Source of the DNA: Pedobacter sp. MC2016-15
GTDB taxonomy: Bacteria; Bacteroidota; Bacteroidia; Sphingobacteriales; Sphingobacteriaceae
DNA: 64,000 nt
Assembly (NCBI RefSeq): GCF_026239695.1
Contig: NZ_JAPIVS010000007.1
Location: 1 to 64,000 of the forward strand
Direction: 5' to 3'
The notes below the pieces were generated by a model, which was not told the origin of the DNA, made no database searches, and saw only the letters and a list, made by a program, of their open reading frames with translations. Positions 60,628-64,000 of the stretch are shown here, piece by piece; position 1 is the stretch's first letter; each line of letters starts with the position of its first letter. The position numbers were made by a program, and so were the translations under genes.

Positions 60628-62466
60628 ATGTGTGGAATAGTAGGTTATATAGGGCACAGGGAAGCCTGGCCAATCGTCCTTAAGGGCTTAAAAAGACTGG
60701 AGTACCGCGGTTATGACAGTGCGGGTATCTCTCTTATCAATAATGAAGGACTGAACATCTATAAAAAGCTGGGTAAGGTTCAGGAGCTGGAAAACTTTAG
60801 TACCGGCAAAAATTTGTCGGGCAGCATTGGCATGGGGCATACGCGCTGGGCTACGCACGGTGTTCCTTCCGACAGGAATTCACATCCACATACCTCTAAC
60901 GATGGCCGCCTGACGATCATCCATAACGGGATCATCGAAAATTATGCGGTGCTGAAGGAGGAGCTGGCTTCAAGGGGTCACGTCTTTAACAGTGATACGG
61001 ATACGGAGGTGCTGATACACCTGATCGAGGAGATCTTTCGCAAGGAAAATGTGGACTTGCTGGAGGCTGTTCGACTGGCATTACACCAGGTGAGTGGTGC
61101 CTATGCAATTGTGATCATGGATGAAGAACAGCCTGATCAGCTGATTGCCGCACGTAAGGGCTCTCCGCTGGTGATCGGGGTAGGTGCAGGTGAATATTTC
61201 ATCGCTTCTGATGCAACGCCAATCATAGAATATACGAAAAATGTAATCTATCTTAACGATAACGAGATCGCTCTTGTGAAACGGGAGGAGCTGGTGATCA
61301 AGAGGCTGGACAATGTGGTTCAGACGCCTTACATCCAGGAGCTGGAACTGAAGCTGGAGATGCTGGAGAAGGGTGGCTATGAGCACTTCATGCTGAAGGA
61401 GATCTATGAGCAGACGCGCTCCATCCGGGATTGCCTCCGTGGACGTATTTATGCGAATGAGGGTCGCGTACAGCTGGGTGGTATCAAGGAATATGGGGAT
61501 AAACTCAAGAATATCGACCGGATTATCATCGTGGCCTGTGGTACTTCATGGCATGCGGGTCTGGTGGGTGAATACCTGATTGAGGAATATGCGCGTATAC
61601 CTGTGGAGGTGGAGTATGCCTCGGAGTTTCGCTACAGGAACCCGATTATTACGGAAAAAGATATTGTAATTGCGATCTCTCAGTCGGGAGAAACGGCGGA
61701 TACGATGGCGGCGATTCAAATGGCGAAGGAACGTGGCGCTACGATCTTTGGGGTGTGTAATGTGGTGGGTGCATCTATTCCGCGGTTAACGCATGCGGGA
61801 GTGTATACACATGCTGGTCCGGAAATCGGAGTGGCATCAACAAAGGCATTCACAGCTCAGGTGACGGTGCTGACGCTAATGGCGTTCTACATGGCGCAGC
61901 AGAAGGGTACGCTGACGCAGGCGAAACTGGTGGAGCTGCTGACGGAGCTGGATAATATCCCTGAGAAGATCGAAAAAGCTTTGGAATCGAATGAACTTAT
62001 TCTGGAGATCGCTCATAAATTTAAAGACTCACGCAACTGTTTGTTCCTGGGTAGGGGGAGTGGTTTTCCTGTAGCGCTGGAAGGGGCTTTGAAGCTGAAG
62101 GAGATCTCGTACATTCATGCAGAGGGTTACCCTGCTGCGGAGATGAAACACGGGCCTATCGCGCTGATTGATGAGGAGATGCCTGTAGTGGTAATTGCCA
62201 CGAGGAATTCTTCGTATGAGAAGGTGATCAGTAATATCCAGGAGGTGAAGGCGCGTAAAGGTATTGTGCTGGCGATCGTTACTGAAGGGGATACTGAGGT
62301 ACGTGATATGGTGGATTACTGTATCGAGATTCCTGATGCAAGTGAGGCGTTTTTGCCGCTGCTGGCGACGATTCCGCTGCAGTTACTGGCGTATCATATC
62401 GCGCTGCTGCGGGGTTGTAATGTGGATCAGCCAAGGAATCTGGCGAAGAGCGTTACTGTTGAATAA
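60628..62466 (+). CDS. glmS: Glutamine-fructose-6-phosphate aminotransferase (isomerizing)
   Basis: A 612-residue enzyme that makes glucosamine-6-phosphate, the entry to peptidoglycan and lipid A precursors. The ATG at 60628 gives MCGIVGYIGHR, placing the catalytic Cys2 at the processed N-terminus; an in-frame ATG at 60577 would bury it and is rejected. The glutaminase domain has RWATHGVPSDRNSHPH and the two SIS domains have SQSGETADT and LGRGSGFPVALEGALKLKE; the end is NLAKSVTVE. It is cytoplasmic. It converges on dxs through a shared long hairpin. I see no sign of the glmS ribozyme. Confidence 0.97.
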   Translation: MCGIVGYIGHREAWPIVLKGLKRLEYRGYDSAGISLINNEGLNIYKKLGKVQELENFSTGKNLSGSIGMGHTRWATHGVPSDRNSHPHTSNDGRLTIIHNGIIENYAVLKEELASRGHVFNSDTDTEVLIHLIEEIFRKENVDLLEAVRLALHQVSGAYAIVIMDEEQPDQLIAARKGSPLVIGVGAGEYFIASDATPIIEYTKNVIYLNDNEIALVKREELVIKRLDNVVQTPYIQELELKLEMLEKGGYEHFMLKEIYEQTRSIRDCLRGRIYANEGRVQLGGIKEYGDKLKNIDRIIIVACGTSWHAGLVGEYLIEEYARIPVEVEYASEFRYRNPIITEKDIVIAISQSGETADTMAAIQMAKERGATIFGVCNVVGASIPRLTHAGVYTHAGPEIGVASTKAFTAQVTVLTLMAFYMAQQKGTLTQAKLVELLTELDNIPEKIEKALESNELILEIAHKFKDSRNCLFLGRGSGFPVALEGALKLKEISYIHAEGYPAAEMKHGPIALIDEEMPVVVIATRNSSYEKVISNIQEVKARKGIVLAIVTEGDTEVRDMVDYCIEIPDASEAFLPLLATIPLQLLAYHIALLRGCNVDQPRNLAKSVTVE

Positions 62467-62542
62467 AAAAAGGTGCTGTGTTTTTGATGCTGTACGCTGC
62501 TGAAACGCAGCCTAAGGCATCAAAAATACAGCACCTTTTTTT
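62465..62542. terminator. Long bidirectional terminator between glmS and dxs
   Basis: The 26-bp arms 62465-62490 and 62517-62542 are complementary except one position (GTGTT against ATACA side), with A-run and T-run ends. A short inner hairpin (GCTGC/GCAGC) sits in the loop. It overlaps the stop codons of both convergent genes. Confidence 0.88.
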
Positions 62543-64000
62543 AAGAAGCAATCGTTGCAGTAGTTCTGCTAACGGCGATCTTCTTTACGGTTTGGATGAT
62601 GCCATTCTTATCGTATCCACAGATCGCCCATAACTCAGGCTGCTCGCCGTGCTCCACAACTTCATCAGGTAGTCCCAGACGGATAACATTTGCCTGATAG
62701 TTATGATCAGCCATGAACTCAAGAACGGCAGAACCCATGCCGCCCTGAAGGCAGCCGTCTTCTACTGTGACAATCTTTTTATAGCGTTTAAACACATCGT
62801 GAAGCAGTACCTCATCAAGTGGTTTCACAAAACGGATATCGTAATGGGCAGGATGGATACCTTCGGCATTGAGCTCCTTACAGGCCTCTACAGCAAAGTT
62901 TCCGACATGACCGATCGTCAGGATGGCAACATCTTCACCATCACAGATTTTACGGCCCTTACCTACTTCAATAGCTTTGAAGGGACGTTTCCAGTCGAGC
63001 ATAACACCTGATCCCCTTGGGTAACGGATAGAGAATGGTCCCGCATCTTTCAGCTGGGCAGTATACATCAGGTTACGCAGTTCTTCCTCATTCATAGGTG
63101 CAGCAACCGTCATATTCGGGATGCAGCGCATATAAGCCAGGTCGTACGCACCATGGTGTGTAGCACCATCAGCACCAGCCACGCCGGCACGGTCAAGGCA
63201 GAACACAACATTCAGGTTCTGGATCGCTACATCGTGGATCACCTGATCATAGGCACGCTGCATGAAGCTGGAGTAGATATTACAAAAAGGTACAAGCCCC
63301 TGTGTAGCCAGTCCGGCAGAGAACGTTACGGCATGCTGCTCAGCTATACCGACGTCAAAGGCACGGTCGGGCATGGCCTTCATCATGATATTCATGGAAG
63401 ATCCCGAAGGCATCGCAGGCGTGATCCCTACAATTTCTTTATTGTTTTCCGCCAGCTCCACAAGGGTATGTCCGAAGACATCCTGATACTTTGGTGGCTG
63501 CGGTTTATCATTCAGAGATTTTTTAATCTCCCCCGTCATTTTATCAAAGAGACCGGGTGAGTGCCACTTGGTCTGATCTTTCTCTGCCAGGGCAAAGCCT
63601 TTACCCTTTACGGTTACGCAATGCAGCAGTTTAGGTCCGGGAATATCTTTCAGGTCGCGCAGAATAGCAGCAAGCTTTTTCACATCGTGGCCATCCACAG
63701 GTCCGAAGTACCTGAAGTTTAAGGCTTCAAACAGATTGCTTTGTTTGAGCAGGGTACCTTTGATGCTTTTTTCGATCTTTTTTACAAAGGTATGGGCGTT
63801 AGGGCCCAGTTCCGAAAGCTTGATCAGTACGCTTGATATATCATCGCGGAAGCGATTGTAAGATTTGGAAATTGTAATGCTGGTAAGGTATTCCTTCAGA
63901 GCACCTACGTTGGGATCGATCGACATACAGTTGTCGTTCAGGATCACCAGCAGGTTAGAGTTTTCTATTCCGGCGTGGTTGAGGCCTTCAAAAGCCATCC
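62541..64000 (-). CDS. dxs: 1-deoxy-D-xylulose-5-phosphate synthase (5' part outside window)
   Basis: The C-terminal ~486 residues of a thiamine-diphosphate enzyme that condenses pyruvate with glyceraldehyde-3-phosphate, the first step of the MEP isoprenoid pathway. Visible signatures are LNDNCMSIDPNVGAL in the diphosphate/metal-binding region, FGPVDGHDV, FDVGIAEQHAVTFSAGLA with the catalytic glutamate, and DRAGVAGADGATHHG. The end is normal and the stop lies in the arm of the shared terminator. The start codon and first ~150 residues are beyond position 64000. The product could also supply lipid carriers for the glycan loci, but it is a housekeeping gene. Confidence 0.96.
   Translation of the reverse strand, partial: MAFEGLNHAGIENSNLLVILNDNCMSIDPNVGALKEYLTSITISKSYNRFRDDISSVLIKLSELGPNAHTFVKKIEKSIKGTLLKQSNLFEALNFRYFGPVDGHDVKKLAAILRDLKDIPGPKLLHCVTVKGKGFALAEKDQTKWHSPGLFDKMTGEIKKSLNDKPQPPKYQDVFGHTLVELAENNKEIVGITPAMPSGSSMNIMMKAMPDRAFDVGIAEQHAVTFSAGLATQGLVPFCNIYSSFMQRAYDQVIHDVAIQNLNVVFCLDRAGVAGADGATHHGAYDLAYMRCIPNMTVAAPMNEEELRNLMYTAQLKDAGPFSIRYPRGSGVMLDWKRPFKAIEVGKGRKICDGEDVAILTIGHVGNFAVEACKELNAEGIHPAHYDIRFVKPLDEVLLHDVFKRYKKIVTVEDGCLQGGMGSAVLEFMADHNYQANVIRLGLPDEVVEHGEQPELWAICGYDKNGIIQTVKKIAVSRTTATIAS

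Noticed and set aside
1-64000. tRNA or rRNA genes, CRISPR arrays, insertion sequences, integrases, phage genes.
   Set aside because: None seen on reading both strands; no transposase-like or integrase-like protein and no regular spacer-repeat pattern.

Overview
The window looks like chromosomal DNA of a Bacteroidota bacterium, most likely Sphingobacteriaceae (Pedobacter-like). The signs are: TAnnTTTG-type -7 promoter elements; few purine-rich Shine-Dalgarno sites; a Bacteroidota-style exopolysaccharide locus with a PHP-type CpsB phosphatase, Wza/Wzc, Wzi and WcaJ-like proteins; several PAS/GAF sensor proteins; and a TreY-MalQ fusion. I see no rRNA, tRNA, CRISPR array, transposase or integrase. 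The genus is inference from gene content.

Layout. 1-1860: sensor kinase and OmpR-type regulator (regulator cut by the window edge), facing two tandem secreted aspartyl-protease-like paralogs (1971-3931). The gap between them carries three CATTAAC repeats at exact 11-bp spacing. 4009-9663: leftward surface-glycan block (acyltransferase 3, small zinc-ribbon protein, GT4, hexapeptide acyltransferase, O-antigen polymerase/ligase-like protein, GT2). 9790-33230: main exopolysaccharide locus. It opens with the CpsB-like phosphatase and a GT4, then a ~1 kb gene-free leader. A tightly packed rightward operon follows: Wza, Wzc, Wzx, acyltransferases, glycosyltransferases, a Wzy-like protein, WcaF/WcaI-like proteins, Wzi, a WcaJ-like transferase, then a separately promoted second WcaJ-like transferase and a nucleotidyltransferase.

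33286-39842: a signalling island. Two paralogous membrane PAS proteins end right after a histidine-containing DHp segment and have no ATPase domain. With them are a methyltransferase, a complete GAF-PAS kinase, a receiver-only regulator and a LuxR-type regulator. 39893-45857: the most unusual block. A large outer-membrane barrel protein with Ig-like ends faces a three-gene operon for a pilin-like subunit, a PapD-like chaperone and a three-module adhesin/pilin-like protein. Together they resemble a divergent chaperone-usher system. A 70-codon gene with its own promoter and Shine-Dalgarno site sits between the two arms.

45934-51738: soluble kinase, PRC-barrel protein, an overlooked 38-residue membrane protein, ankyrin protein, large-subunit catalase and a lipoprotein esterase. 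51926-60369: GlgX, TreZ and a TreY-MalQ fusion (alpha-glucan to trehalose), then a DinB-like protein. 60628-64000: glmS and the C-terminal part of dxs, converging on a long hairpin terminator.

Themes: the window is dominated by cell-envelope construction (exopolysaccharide plus a putative pilus), with two-component sensors nearby that could control it, and stress or osmolyte genes (catalase, trehalose). Functional links between blocks are inference from position.
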